A stretch of 29,993 nucleotides of DNA from DASQPA01 sp035644215 (GTDB lineage: Bacteria > Acidobacteriota > Thermoanaerobaculia > Multivoradales > UBA5704). Under the pieces are notes generated by a model. That model ran no database searches. It was not told the DNA's origin and saw only the letters and a program-made list of their open reading frames with translations. Where the stretch lies: NCBI GenBank assembly GCA_035644215.1, contig DASQPA010000251.1:1-29993 (forward strand). Direction: 5' to 3'. The position numbers were made by a program, and so were the translations under genes. Below, piece by piece: positions 13,210 to 23,255 of this stretch (position 1 is its first letter; the number at the start of each line of letters is the position of its first letter).

Positions 13210-14258
13210 CTCGTTCCTCCCAGGCCGAGCGTCTCCAGCTCCCTGTCCAGCCAGCGCCAGAAGGCGGGCTCCGGCTCGGCGCGGATGGGCAGCTCGGCGA
13301 TCTCCGCGAGCGGCAGGTCGAGCCGGCCGAGGAGCTTCACCCGGTCCTTGGCGGTGGTCAGGAGGGCCGCCGCCCCGCTGGCGCGGAAGGCGGTGGCGAT
13401 CCGTTCCAGGCTGGGGCCGGGGTAGCGGTGGTGGTCGGGGAAGCGCAGCTCGCCGGCAATGGGGAAGCCGAGCTGGCGGACCTGGGCGGTCAACCCCTCG
13501 GGCCGGGCCACGGCGCTCACCAGGAAGACCGTTTCGCCCGAAGGAAGAAGGGTGCCGTCCAGGCGGCGTGGCCGGCCGGGGCGGGTCAGGCTGGCAAAGC
13601 CGGGGCCGGTGAAGCCGTGCGGCCGGAGGGCCTGGGCGAGCGCCTCGCCCGTCCCGGCCATCGCCGTGGGGTCGACCCCGGTCAGGATCGCGGCGCTCGC
13701 CCGGGCGACCGCGCGCAGCGGCTCGCGCAGTCGGCCCGAGGGGAGGAGCCGGCCGCCGGCGAAGGGATCGGCCGCCGGGAAGACCAGGAGGTCGAGATCG
13801 CGGGCGAGCCCCAGGTGGGAGAAACCGTCATCCAAGAGGAAGAGGGCGGGCGGCGGCTCCAGGTGGCGCAGGGCGTGGAGGCCGGCCCGGTGGCGGTCGG
13901 GGCCGACCACCACCGCCACCCCCGGCAGCTCGCCGGCGAGGAACACCGGTTCGTCGCCGGCGAGGAGCGGACCGAGGAGGGGGCCGCCGCCGGTGCTCAC
14001 CACCCGCACCCCCCGGCCGCGGCTGCCGTAGCCGCGGGAGAGGATGCAGACGGCGAGACCGCGGTCGCGCAGGCGGGCGGCGAGGGCGGCGGTGAGCGGG
14101 GTCTTGCCGGTCCCCCCGAAGTGGAGGTTGCCGACCGAGAGCACCGGCCGGGGGAGCCGCCGGGCGCGGCTTCGGTACCAGTGCCGGCGCAGGCGGTGGG
14201 CGCCGCCGTAGAGCAGCTGCCAGGGCGAGGTGGGGGCCGGCGGCGAGGGGAGGTACAT
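13206..14258 (-). CDS. lpxK: Tetraacyldisaccharide 4'-kinase
   Basis: 350 aa, ATG at 14258-14256, which overlaps the waaA stop by one base (TGATG). The P-loop lies in 'SVGNLHFGGTGKTPLT' (41-56), the LpxK signature, followed by 'ILSRGYGSRGRG' (73-84) and the Walker B-like 'LLDDGFSHL' (142-150), corresponding to DDGFQH in other LpxKs. It phosphorylates the 4' position of the lipid A disaccharide at the inner membrane. The short hydrophobic/basic N-terminus is usual. It is the middle gene of an overlapping three-gene LPS core/lipid A operon. Confidence 0.96.
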   Translation of the reverse strand: MYLPSPPAPTSPWQLLYGGAHRLRRHWYRSRARRLPRPVLSVGNLHFGGTGKTPLTAALAARLRDRGLAVCILSRGYGSRGRGVRVVSTGGGPLLGPLLAGDEPVFLAGELPGVAVVVGPDRHRAGLHALRHLEPPPALFLLDDGFSHLGLARDLDLLVFPAADPFAGGRLLPSGRLREPLRAVARASAAILTGVDPTAMAGTGEALAQALRPHGFTGPGFASLTRPGRPRRLDGTLLPSGETVFLVSAVARPEGLTAQVRQLGFPIAGELRFPDHHRYPGPSLERIATAFRASGAAALLTTAKDRVKLLGRLDLPLAEIAELPIRAEPEPAFWRWLDRELETLGLGGTR

Positions 14259-15547
14259 CAGGCCGGCCGCTCCAGCTGTTCGAGCATCGGTTGCAGGAGC
14301 GCGAGGGTGGCCGCGGCGGCCCCTCGGTTCGCCTCGACGAGCTGGCGGGCGCGCTCGCCGACCTCGCGCGCCGCCGCCGGATCGGCCAGCCAGCCGCTCC
14401 AGGCCGCGGCGAGGCCGGCGGCGTCCCTCACCCGGCGCCAGGCGCCGGCCTGGTCGAAGCGCTCGGCCATGTCGCGGAAGTTGTGCATCGCCGGGCCGAC
14501 CGCGGTGGGCACCCCGAAGCGAGCCGGCTCCAGCGGGTTGTGCCCCCCGGTGGGGACCAGCGTCCCGCCCACGAAGGCGGCCGCCGCCAGGGCGTAGAGG
14601 CCGGCGAGCTCGCCCAGGCTGTCCAAGAGGAGGACGGCGGGCTCCCCCCCATCCTCTAGATGACTGCGCCGCACCCGGGCGAGGCCGCGGGCGGTGAGCA
14701 GGCGGTCGACCTCGTCCCAGCGCTCGGGGTGACGGGGGGCGAGAAGGAGCAGCGCTCGCGCCCCTCCTCCCAGGTGTGCGAAGGCGTCGAGCACCTGTTC
14801 TTCCTCTCCGGCCATGGTCGAGCCGGCGAGGAGGACCGGCCGGCCGGCGGCGAGCCGGGTGATCCCCTCCTCCAGGGCCGGCCGCCGCTCCGGCTCGGGC
14901 GACTCGTACTTGAGATTGCCGGTGACCGCGATCCGCTCCGCCGGCACCCCGAGCTGCAGGAGCTTCTCCCGGTCCTCCGCGGTCTGCACCCCGAAGCGGT
15001 CGACCCCGGAGAGCAGGGGACCGAGGAGCGGCTTCACCCGGCGCATGCGCCGGAAGCTGCGGTCGGAGACCCGGCCGTTGACCACCACCACCGGCAGCCG
15101 GCGGCGCCGCGCCTCGCGGAGGACGAGCGGCCAGAGGTCCCCCTCGACCAGCACCAGGGCGCGCGGCGCGAAGCGGGCGAAAAAGCGGCGTACGGCGAAG
15201 CCCAGCTCGAAGGGGAGATAGGCGACCGCCGCGGCGTGGCCCGCCCCGCCGCCGGAGAAGACCGCCCGCGCCTGCGCCTGCCCGGTGGGGGTGACGGTGG
15301 TGACGAGGAGGGGGAGGGTGGGGGGGAGGGCGCGGGTGAGGGTCGCGGCCACCCCCACCTCTCCCACCGACACGGCGTGCACCCAGAGCCCCCCCGCCCC
15401 ACCGGCCTCGGCCGCCCCTTCCCGCCCCAGGCGGCCGGGGAGGACGGACCGGTAGTGGCCCCCACGGCGGGCGAGGAGAAAGGGACCGGCGGTCAGCAGG
15501 GCCAAGCCGGCCGCGAGCTGGTAGAACACCCAGAAGAGGGACTCCAT
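14258..15547 (-). CDS. waaA: 3-deoxy-D-manno-octulosonic acid (Kdo) transferase, GT30
   Basis: 429 aa from an ATG at 15547-15545. An N-terminal membrane anchor (about 4-27) precedes the GT30 N-lobe with 'LWVHAVSVGEVGVA' (54-67), where E63 is the family's catalytic base. 'LLVTTVTPTGQAQA', 'LVEGDLWPLVLREA' and 'VNGRVSDRSFRR' follow, then 'AVTGNLKYE' and a C-terminal nucleotide-sugar lobe with 'FVGGTLVPTGGHNPLEPA', the conserved GGHN-EP motif. The enzyme adds Kdo from CMP-Kdo to lipid IVA. First gene of the waaA-lpxK-lpxL operon, divergent from the ECF sigma gene. Confidence 0.97.
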   Translation of the reverse strand: MESLFWVFYQLAAGLALLTAGPFLLARRGGHYRSVLPGRLGREGAAEAGGAGGLWVHAVSVGEVGVAATLTRALPPTLPLLVTTVTPTGQAQARAVFSGGGAGHAAAVAYLPFELGFAVRRFFARFAPRALVLVEGDLWPLVLREARRRRLPVVVVNGRVSDRSFRRMRRVKPLLGPLLSGVDRFGVQTAEDREKLLQLGVPAERIAVTGNLKYESPEPERRPALEEGITRLAAGRPVLLAGSTMAGEEEQVLDAFAHLGGGARALLLLAPRHPERWDEVDRLLTARGLARVRRSHLEDGGEPAVLLLDSLGELAGLYALAAAAFVGGTLVPTGGHNPLEPARFGVPTAVGPAMHNFRDMAERFDQAGAWRRVRDAAGLAAAWSGWLADPAAAREVGERARQLVEANRGAAAATLALLQPMLEQLERPA

Positions 15548-15650
15548 GTCGGCCGGCAGTATAATGTTGCTTCGTCCGCCCGCCGCGGCGCGCCCCTCCC
15601 AGGCCCCCCTGTGGTAGACGCGCCCCGTTCGCGGACCGTATAAGGTGATG
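15548..15650. promoter_or_regulatory. Divergent promoter region between waaA and the ECF sigma gene
   Basis: A TATAAT (15560-15565, plus strand) overlaps a minus-strand TATACT (15563-15558). The minus-strand -10 is followed by only 10 nt before the waaA ATG, which would give a very short or leaderless mRNA. A TATAAG lies at 15640-15645 next to the sigma start. No convincing -35 box was seen on either strand, so these are weak calls. Confidence 0.3.
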
Positions 15651-16304
15651 ATGCTAGAGCTCGTCTACACCGACCGCACCGACTCCCACTCGCGTCCCGC
15701 CTGGGCGGAGACGACCGACCGCGACCTCCTGCTGGCTGTCAAAGGCGGGAGCGAGGCGGCATTGAACGAGCTGATCGGCCGGAAGACCAAGCCGCTCCTC
15801 CAGCTCACCGGCCGCATCCTGGGCGACGCCGAGGAGGCGCGGGACGTCGTGCAGGTGACCTTCTTCAAGGTCTGGGAGAACCGCCTGCGCTTCGACGACC
15901 GCTTCAGCCCCAACACCTGGATCTACCGTATCGCGAGCAACCTGGCGATCGACCACCTGCGGTCGCGGCGCAGCCGCGAGAAGAGCGCCGAGCCGGTCCG
16001 CCAGCACCTGCGCCAGGTGGCGGACAGCCGGGCGCACCGCGACCTCTCCCGCCTGCAGCAGGGGGAGGTGGCCGGCATTTTCCGCGAGCTGTCGGCCGAC
16101 CTGTCGGAAAAGCAGCGCCTGGTCTTCCTCCTCCGCGAGGTCGAGGGGCTCTCCTCCCAGGAGGTGGCCGAGATCGTCGGCTGCCGCGAGTCGACGGTGC
16201 GCAATCACCTGTTCAACGCCCGGAAGCTCCTGCGCCGCGAGCTGATCAAGCGCTATCCGGAGTACGCCGCGGGCTGGTCCGGCCTGCAGGAGGAGGCACA
16301 GTGA
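15651..16304 (+). CDS. ECF-type RNA polymerase sigma factor
   Basis: About 217 aa from the ATG at 15651. GTG 15645 and ATG 15648 are in-frame alternatives, but AAGG at 15642-15645 is best spaced to 15651. Region 2 spans about residues 25-105 ('ALNELIGRKTKPLLQLTGRI', 'DVVQVTFFKVWENR', 'TWIYRIASNLAIDHLRSRRS'), the core-binding and -10 reading part. Region 4 spans about 145-205 ('LSEKQRLVFLLREVEGLSSQ', 'EVAEIVGCRESTVRNHLFNA'), the -35 reading helix-turn-helix. It overlaps the next gene by GTGA, which encodes a cognate-looking anti-sigma factor. Position directly upstream of the pilus/secretion locus suggests it controls envelope or pilus genes, by inference. Confidence 0.95.
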   Translation: MLELVYTDRTDSHSRPAWAETTDRDLLLAVKGGSEAALNELIGRKTKPLLQLTGRILGDAEEARDVVQVTFFKVWENRLRFDDRFSPNTWIYRIASNLAIDHLRSRRSREKSAEPVRQHLRQVADSRAHRDLSRLQQGEVAGIFRELSADLSEKQRLVFLLREVEGLSSQEVAEIVGCRESTVRNHLFNARKLLRRELIKRYPEYAAGWSGLQEEAQ

Positions 16305-16903
16305 CCGTGGCCTGCCCCGACTGGCGCGCCCTGACGGCCCACCGGATCGATCCCCTCGGCCGCCGCGGCCGGGAGACGGACGAGCCGGCCGGCTGGACGG
16401 AGGCTCTGGCCCACCTGGACGGCTGCCCGGACTGCCGGCGCGCCGCCCTGGAAGCCGATCCGACCCTGCTCTTCCGCCGCCTGCCGGCCCTGCCGCCGCC
16501 GGTCCTCGACCTCGCTCCCGCCGCCCTGGCGGCGGAGGTCGAGTCGATCCGCCTGGCGGTCGCCGGCATGCGCACGGCCCGCCGGCTGGCGCCGCCGCCC
16601 GAGCGGTCGCTGCTGCGCCGGTCCCGGCACTGGGGGGCCGCCGCCGGCCTCGCCATCGCGGCGCTCTCGCTGGGCGCGACCCCCGCCCTGCGCCCGGCTC
16701 CCCATGGAATCGCCGCCCTGACGGCCCCACGGACCGTGCGCCTGCCGGCGCCGCCCGCCAACGTCCGCCTGGTCTCCGACCGGGTGCCCGATCGGGTCCC
16801 GACGATCGAGGAGCTCAACCGGCCGGCTGCCCGGGTCTACCAGATGGACGGCGGGGAGAACCTCTCCGTGGTGATGATCGTCGACGAGAGGCTCGATGTC
16901 TGA
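16301..16903 (+). CDS. Putative zinc-binding anti-sigma factor
   Basis: 200 aa from a GTG overlapping the sigma factor stop (GTGA), consistent with coupled production of both partners. The N-terminal cytoplasmic part has 'HLDGCPDC' (H38, C42, C45), the HX3CX2C motif of ZAS anti-sigma factors. One membrane span is likely at about 110-127 ('GAAAGLAIAALSLGATPAL'), leaving a periplasmic C-terminal part of about 70 residues. Sequence away from the motif is not recognised. Partner assignment rests on overlap with the sigma gene. Confidence 0.75.
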   Translation: MTVACPDWRALTAHRIDPLGRRGRETDEPAGWTEALAHLDGCPDCRRAALEADPTLLFRRLPALPPPVLDLAPAALAAEVESIRLAVAGMRTARRLAPPPERSLLRRSRHWGAAAGLAIAALSLGATPALRPAPHGIAALTAPRTVRLPAPPANVRLVSDRVPDRVPTIEELNRPAARVYQMDGGENLSVVMIVDERLDV

Positions 16904-16945
16904 GCTACCTCCGTCTCCCGGCTCTCCCCCTGGTAGCGGCTTTTC
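16904..16945 (+). terminator. Weak hairpin after the anti-sigma gene
   Basis: GCTACC (16904-16909) pairs with GGTAGC (16932-16937), followed by GGCTTTT. The stem is short and the loop is 22 nt, so it could be a weak terminator or attenuator between the sigma/anti-sigma pair and the pilus genes. Confidence 0.25.
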
Positions 16946-16968
16946 GCGCTAAACTCCCGAGTCTTCAG

Positions 16969-17700
16969 ATGCTTGCTTCGAGCCGCGACTCCGCGCGCCT
17001 ATGGGCGGTCCTGATGCTCCTCCTCCTCGCCGGAGGGGGGGTCGAGGGCCAGGGTGTGCCCCGGGGCGAGCGAGGCGAACGCCTGGAGGAGGTCCTCGTC
17101 CTCCACGCCTACACCCTGAAGCACCAGCGGGCGAGCGACGCCGTCCCCCTCATTCACCCGCTGCTCTCGGAGCACGGCACGGTCGAGCTGCAGCCGGGGG
17201 ACAACACCCTGGTGATCCGCGACAGCGCCGGCGCCCTGTCGCGCATCCTGCCCGTGCTGCGCAGCTTCGACCACGCGCCGCGGGCGCTCCGGGTGGAGAT
17301 CATGATCGTGCGCGCCAGCCGGAGCGCCGTGTCGCCGCCAATGAACCACTCGGACCTCCCCGAGGACCTCACCCGCAAGCTGCGCAAGATCCTCCTCTAC
17401 GACAACTACGACCTGGAGGCCCAGGCGCTGCTCCAGCCGATCGAGGGGGAGGCGGTGACCTACGAGATCGGCGAGGGGTACCAGGTCGCCTTCCGGCTGG
17501 GGACGGTGCTTCCCGACCGGCGGGTCCGGCTGGCCGACTTCGAGATCGGCCGCCGCTTCCCCCGGCGCCAGGCGCAGGAATTGCTTCACACCAACCTGAA
17601 CCTCTGGCTCGATCAGACCATGAGCCTCGGGCTGGCGAAAAGCGAGGGGAGCCGCGAAGCCCTGATGGTGGTGCTGACGCTCAAGGACGGTCGCCCATGA
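16969..17700 (+). CDS. Secreted secretin_N-like protein at the head of the pilus/secretion locus
   Basis: 243 aa from an ATG at 16969. The N-terminus is a signal peptide (hydrophobic 11-23, cleavage probably near 'GGGVEG'). Residues about 40-110 ('VLVLHAYTLKHQRASDAVPL', 'ELQPGDNTLVIRDSAGAL', 'LPVLRSFDHAPRALRVEIMI') match the NolW-like secretin N-domain (N1) fold, i.e. the ring-forming periplasmic domain of GspD/PilQ. The rest is not recognised and no secretin pore domain follows. It may be an accessory subunit of the PilQ ring. It is followed at 17726 by the pilC/gspF gene, probably in one transcript. Confidence 0.72.
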   Translation: MLASSRDSARLWAVLMLLLLAGGGVEGQGVPRGERGERLEEVLVLHAYTLKHQRASDAVPLIHPLLSEHGTVELQPGDNTLVIRDSAGALSRILPVLRSFDHAPRALRVEIMIVRASRSAVSPPMNHSDLPEDLTRKLRKILLYDNYDLEAQALLQPIEGEAVTYEIGEGYQVAFRLGTVLPDRRVRLADFEIGRRFPRRQAQELLHTNLNLWLDQTMSLGLAKSEGSREALMVVLTLKDGRP

Positions 17701-17725
17701 CAGCGCCCCGGGAGAGGAGCTAGCC

Positions 17726-18970
17726 GTGCAGTTCGTCTGCCGGATCGGAACCGCCGACGGCCGGGTGCTCGAAGAGATGCACACGGCGGCCGACGAGATC
17801 GCCCTGCGCAACGAGCTCGACAAGCGCGGGGTCCACATCTTCGAGGTGCGGCGGCGCGGCGTGCCGCGCAAGGTGGGGCTCTCCAGCGCCGCTCGCGGCC
17901 TGGTGCGCCGGAAGCGGGTCAAGAACGACGAGTTCCTGGTCTTCAACCAGGAGCTGGCGGCGCTGCTGCGCGCCGGCCTCCCCCTCCTGCAGACCCTGGA
18001 CCTGATGCTCGAACGGATGAAGGACCCCAGCTTCCGGGCGGTCCTCACCGAGATCCGCGACCAGGTGAAGAGCGGCGCCGACCTCTCCGAGGCCTTCGCC
18101 ACGCACGGCCACATGTTCCCGCGCCTCTACCCCTCGTCGCTCAAGGCAGGGGAGCGCAGCGGCGAGCTGGAGCTGGTCATCCGCCGCTTCATCCGCTACA
18201 TGAAGCTGGTTTTGGAGGCGCGCAAGAAGGTCATCTCGGCGCTCGTCTACCCGGCGGTCCTGGTCGGCCTCTCGATCACCATGATCGCGGTGATGGCGAT
18301 CTACGTGGTGCCCAAGTTCCAGATCTTCTTCAACGACCTGCAGGTCGATCTGCCGCTCTTGACCCGCATCACCCTGGGCTTCTCGCGGTTCGCCTCGGCG
18401 CGGCCGTTCCTGCTCTGGAACTGGAGCTGGGGGCTGCTCGCGATCCTCGCCGGCGCCTTTTTCCTCCGCCGCATGGCGCAGACGCCCGAGGGAGCGATCA
18501 CGGTGGACGGCTGGAAGCTCCGCCTGCCGCTCATCGGGCCGGTCCTCCAGCGCTTCGCGCTCTCCGAGTTCTCGCGCTCGCTCTCGACGCTCCTGGCCGG
18601 CGGCATTCCGCTCGTGCCGGCCTTCGAGATCGCCGTCGCCTCGGTCGGCAACGCCCAGGTGCGCGCCCGGCTGGAGCCGACCATCCAGCTGGTGCGGGAG
18701 GGCAAGCCCTTCTACGTCGCCCTGGAGCAGAGCGGGGTGTTCGTCGACATGTCGATCGACATGATCAAGGTGGGCGAGGCGACCGGGGCGCTCGACGAGA
18801 TGCTGACCAACGTCTCCGACCTCCTGGACGAGCAGGTCGAGACCCGGATGGGGCGGCTTCTCTCGCTGGTCGAGCCGATGATGCTCGTCTTCATGGGGCT
18901 CATCATTGGCCTCCTCCTGGTCTCGATCTACCTGCCGATGTTCTCGATGCTGGGGTCGGCGAAGTTCTGA
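17726..18970 (+). CDS. Type II secretion/type IV pilus inner membrane platform protein (GspF/PilC)
   Basis: 414 aa from a GTG start preceded by GGAGAGGAGC. There are two T2SSF repeats, at about 70-195 ('FLVFNQELAALLRAGLPLL', 'AGERSGELELVIRRF') and 272-400 ('FSRSLSTLLAGGIPLVPAFE', 'MIKVGEATGALDEMLTNVS'). Three membrane spans are visible at about 170-196, 228-248 and 384-406, the standard GspF topology. It forms the platform in the inner membrane that couples the PilB/GspE ATPase to pilin or pseudopilin polymerisation. Confidence 0.96.
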   Translation: MQFVCRIGTADGRVLEEMHTAADEIALRNELDKRGVHIFEVRRRGVPRKVGLSSAARGLVRRKRVKNDEFLVFNQELAALLRAGLPLLQTLDLMLERMKDPSFRAVLTEIRDQVKSGADLSEAFATHGHMFPRLYPSSLKAGERSGELELVIRRFIRYMKLVLEARKKVISALVYPAVLVGLSITMIAVMAIYVVPKFQIFFNDLQVDLPLLTRITLGFSRFASARPFLLWNWSWGLLAILAGAFFLRRMAQTPEGAITVDGWKLRLPLIGPVLQRFALSEFSRSLSTLLAGGIPLVPAFEIAVASVGNAQVRARLEPTIQLVREGKPFYVALEQSGVFVDMSIDMIKVGEATGALDEMLTNVSDLLDEQVETRMGRLLSLVEPMMLVFMGLIIGLLLVSIYLPMFSMLGSAKF

Positions 18971-19119
18971 GCGGGAAGAGGGCGGAAGCGGCAGCTGTTT
19001 TCGGGATGTCCCCCGATGTCCCCGGAGTCGGGCGGTCGGGCACCTTGCTTCAAGGGCCCCACGTCTTGGACGCTCGGCGGTTCGCGTCCGTTTGAATCCA
19101 CTGGAGTCGAGGTGATCGG
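18971..19119 (+). other. 149-bp gap between pilC and pilB
   Basis: This is the only long spacer in an otherwise tight gene cluster. It contains GGGATGTCCCCCGATGTCCC with a doubled GATGTCCC (about 19004-19021), several C/G stems and an RBS-like GAGGTGAT before the 19120 ATG. No tRNA, known riboswitch or open gene was recognised. It could be an internal promoter or leader. Confidence 0.4.
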
Positions 19120-20775
<1,656 letters not shown>

Positions 20776-21741
20776 GCGCGCGCTGGGCTTCTCGCCGCTG
20801 CCGGTGCCGCCGCACGTCTTCGACCTCGGCGAGCGGCGGCTGCGCTACGGCCAGTTCGTGCGGGCCGGTTCGGGATTCCGCTTCCGCGCCTATCGCGCCG
20901 TGCCGGTGCCGGCCGACGCCTTCCTGGCCGGCCCTCTGGGCGGACCGCTCCGCGACCCGCGGGCCTTCCAGGCCCTGCTGGCGGGGCTCGTCAAGGAGCT
21001 CCCCGGGGTGCGCGAGGCGTCGCTGGTCATTCCCGACGCCTGGCTGCGGGTGACCTTCACCGAGTCCGGCGAGCTGCCGCGCGCCGCGGCGGCGCGCGAC
21101 GACGTGCTGCGCTGGAAATTGAAGCGCCTGGTGCCGTTCCGGGTCGACGAGCTGCGCATCGGGGCGCAGGAGGTCGAGCCGCTCCCGAGCTACTCCGGCG
21201 AGGAGCCCAAACGGCTGCTCCTGGGCTTCGCCGTCGACCAGCTCCTGACCCAGCTGGAGGACGCCTTTGCGGCCGTCGGGGTGCGGCTGGGGGAGATCAC
21301 CAACACCAGCCTGGCCTTGATCTCGGCCCTCGGCGAAGAGGGGCCGGAGCCCGGCTTCTGGGCCTTGGTGGTGGTCGAGGAGGAGGGGTACACTCTCGCC
21401 TTCGTGCGCGGCAGCGAGCCGATCCTCCACCGCTTCAAGGCGTTCACCGGGTCGCTCCCCGAGGCGGCACGGGCGAGCCTCGTCACCCGCGACCTGAAGC
21501 TCACCCGCAACTTCCTCGACGAGCACTACCCCGGTGCCGACCTCTCGCGGGTGCTCCTCGCCGCCCCCGAGGCGCTGGTGCCGATCTGGATGGATCGCCT
21601 GAGCGAGGGGCTGGGGTCGGCGGCGGCGCCGCTCGCCGCCGGCCACCTGCCGCCGCTCCAGGTCGAGATCGCCCTGGGGGGACCGCAGCCGGTGTGGCGC
21701 GAGATCGCCCCCATGCTGGGCGCGGCGCGGCGGGAGGTCCT

Positions 21742-22671
21742 GTGAGCGCCGGCGGCCTGAACCTCGCCCGCCGGCCGTTCGTCAACGGCCGCCCGGTCAC
21801 CCGCGTCGGCCTGCTGCTCTGGCTGCTTGGCGGCCTGCTCCTCCTGGGCAACGTCTTCGTCTACGTCTCCTACGTCGCGGGGACGGGGGAGAAGCGGGTC
21901 GAGCTCGCCAAGGTCGAGCAGCAGAAGCAGAAGGCGCAGCGGGAGATCGCCCAGTTGAACGACCGCTTCGCCAGCCTCGACCTGGCGCGCCAGAACGAGC
22001 AGGTCGACTTCCTGAACGCCAAGATCGCCGAGCGCACCTTCGCCTGGAGCCAGCTCTTCGACCGCCTGGCGAGGCTGCTGCCGCAGGACGTGCGGCTCAC
22101 CCGGCTGTCGCCGCGCGGCGTCGTTGACACCGAGGTGGACCGGCGCCGGCGGGGCGCGCCGCCCCCGGTATCGCGGAAGAAGGGGCAAGCGGACGATCGG
22201 GTGACCCTGACCATCGGCGGCGAGGCGAAGAGCGACCAGGCGCTCCTCAAGTTCGTCGACAACCTGTTCGCCGATCCGGCCTTCCTCGACCCGGACCTCA
22301 CCCAGGAGACGAAGGAGACCGCCAAGGACGTGATCAAGTTCGACCTGCGGGTGGGCTACCTGCCGCGGGGCGCCCGGCAGGCGCCGCCGGTGATCGCGGA
22401 GCCCGGGGAGACCCCGTCGCGCCGGCTCCGCGCGCCGTCGTCGCCCCAAAATCCCGGCCCGTCCGGCAATCCCGGCTTTCAGGCCCTGTCGCGGCGGCCG
22501 CTCGCCTCCACCGGCGGCGGCAGCGGTGCCGGCGGCGGCATCGGCGGCAGCGGAGGAAAAGGCGTTGCGCCGGTCAACCCGGGGGTGGGCGTGCCCGGGG
22601 TCGGCGTCCCGGGAGTGGGCGTGCCACGCCCGCCGAGCTCGCCGGCATCGCGAGGAGAGGGGCTCCGATGA
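21742..22671 (+). CDS. pilN: PilN-like type IV pilus assembly protein with Gly/Pro-rich tail
   Basis: 309 aa from a GTG overlapping the pilM stop (GTGA). The N-terminus carries 'LNLARRPFVN', the PilM-binding INLLP-like motif region, then one membrane span (22-45) and a coiled-coil (about 52-85). A ferredoxin-like periplasmic part follows ('LFDRLARLLPQDVRLTRLSP', later 'LLKFVDNLFADPAF'). The last about 75 residues are an unusual low-complexity tail rich in Gly, Pro and Ser, with GVGVPG repeated three times. PilN forms the inner-membrane alignment complex with PilO. Confidence 0.85.
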   Translation: MSAGGLNLARRPFVNGRPVTRVGLLLWLLGGLLLLGNVFVYVSYVAGTGEKRVELAKVEQQKQKAQREIAQLNDRFASLDLARQNEQVDFLNAKIAERTFAWSQLFDRLARLLPQDVRLTRLSPRGVVDTEVDRRRRGAPPPVSRKKGQADDRVTLTIGGEAKSDQALLKFVDNLFADPAFLDPDLTQETKETAKDVIKFDLRVGYLPRGARQAPPVIAEPGETPSRRLRAPSSPQNPGPSGNPGFQALSRRPLASTGGGSGAGGGIGGSGGKGVAPVNPGVGVPGVGVPGVGVPRPPSSPASRGEGLR

Positions 22672-23255
22672 AGAACAGCGACGAGATCTGGCGGCAGCGT
22701 CTCTGGGTCTGGCTCCCGGCGCTGGTCTTCTTCCTCGCCAACGCCGGGGCGTTCACCGTCTACCGCCTGGGCTACGCCGGCAACGTCGAGTCGCTCGCCC
22801 AGGAGATCGACACGGAGAAGGGCGAGCTCAAGAAACTGGAGGCCGAGCGGGCCGAGCTGGCGCAGCGGATCGGCCGGGTGGCCGAGAACCGGCGCCAGGT
22901 CGAGGGCCTCTACAAGCGCTTCGCCACCCGGCGCCAGCGGCTGACCGAGGTCACCGCCGAGGTGCAGAGCCTCGCCCGGAAGGCGGGGCTCGATCCGGCG
23001 CGCTCCATCTCCTACCCCGAGCAGGAGATCGAGGACTACGGACTGGTCAAGCGCTCCTTCGTCTTCTCGGTCGACGGCAACTACGTCGACCTGCGCAAAT
23101 TCATCAACCTCCTGGAGCTCTCGGACTCCTTCCTCACCCTGGAGGACGCCTCGCTCTCGGAGAGCTCGAAAGGGCCGGAGCTGCGCATCAACCTGACCCT
23201 CTCGACCCTGTTCACCCGGGATTCGACGAAGACCAACCCCGGGGCGACCTCATGA
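22668..23255 (+). CDS. pilO: PilO-like type IV pilus assembly protein
   Basis: 195 aa from an ATG overlapping the pilN stop (ATGA). One N-terminal membrane span (about 12-32), then a long coiled-coil (about 38-82, 'LAQEIDTEKGELKKLEAERA') and a small ferredoxin-like C-terminal domain ('KRSFVFSVDGNYVDLRKFIN'). This is the PilO/GspM topology; it pairs with PilN in the periplasm. Overlaps pilP by ATGA. Confidence 0.85.
   Translation: MKNSDEIWRQRLWVWLPALVFFLANAGAFTVYRLGYAGNVESLAQEIDTEKGELKKLEAERAELAQRIGRVAENRRQVEGLYKRFATRRQRLTEVTAEVQSLARKAGLDPARSISYPEQEIEDYGLVKRSFVFSVDGNYVDLRKFINLLELSDSFLTLEDASLSESSKGPELRINLTLSTLFTRDSTKTNPGATS

Noticed and set aside
15560..15565. TATAAT as a strong promoter for the sigma gene
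   Set aside because: No -35 at 16-18 bp upstream; recorded only as a weak possibility in the divergent region.
19040..19119. tRNA-like or riboswitch-like appearance with GGTTCGCGTCC before pilB
   Set aside because: No cloverleaf or known riboswitch core could be folded by eye; the T-loop-like string alone is not enough.
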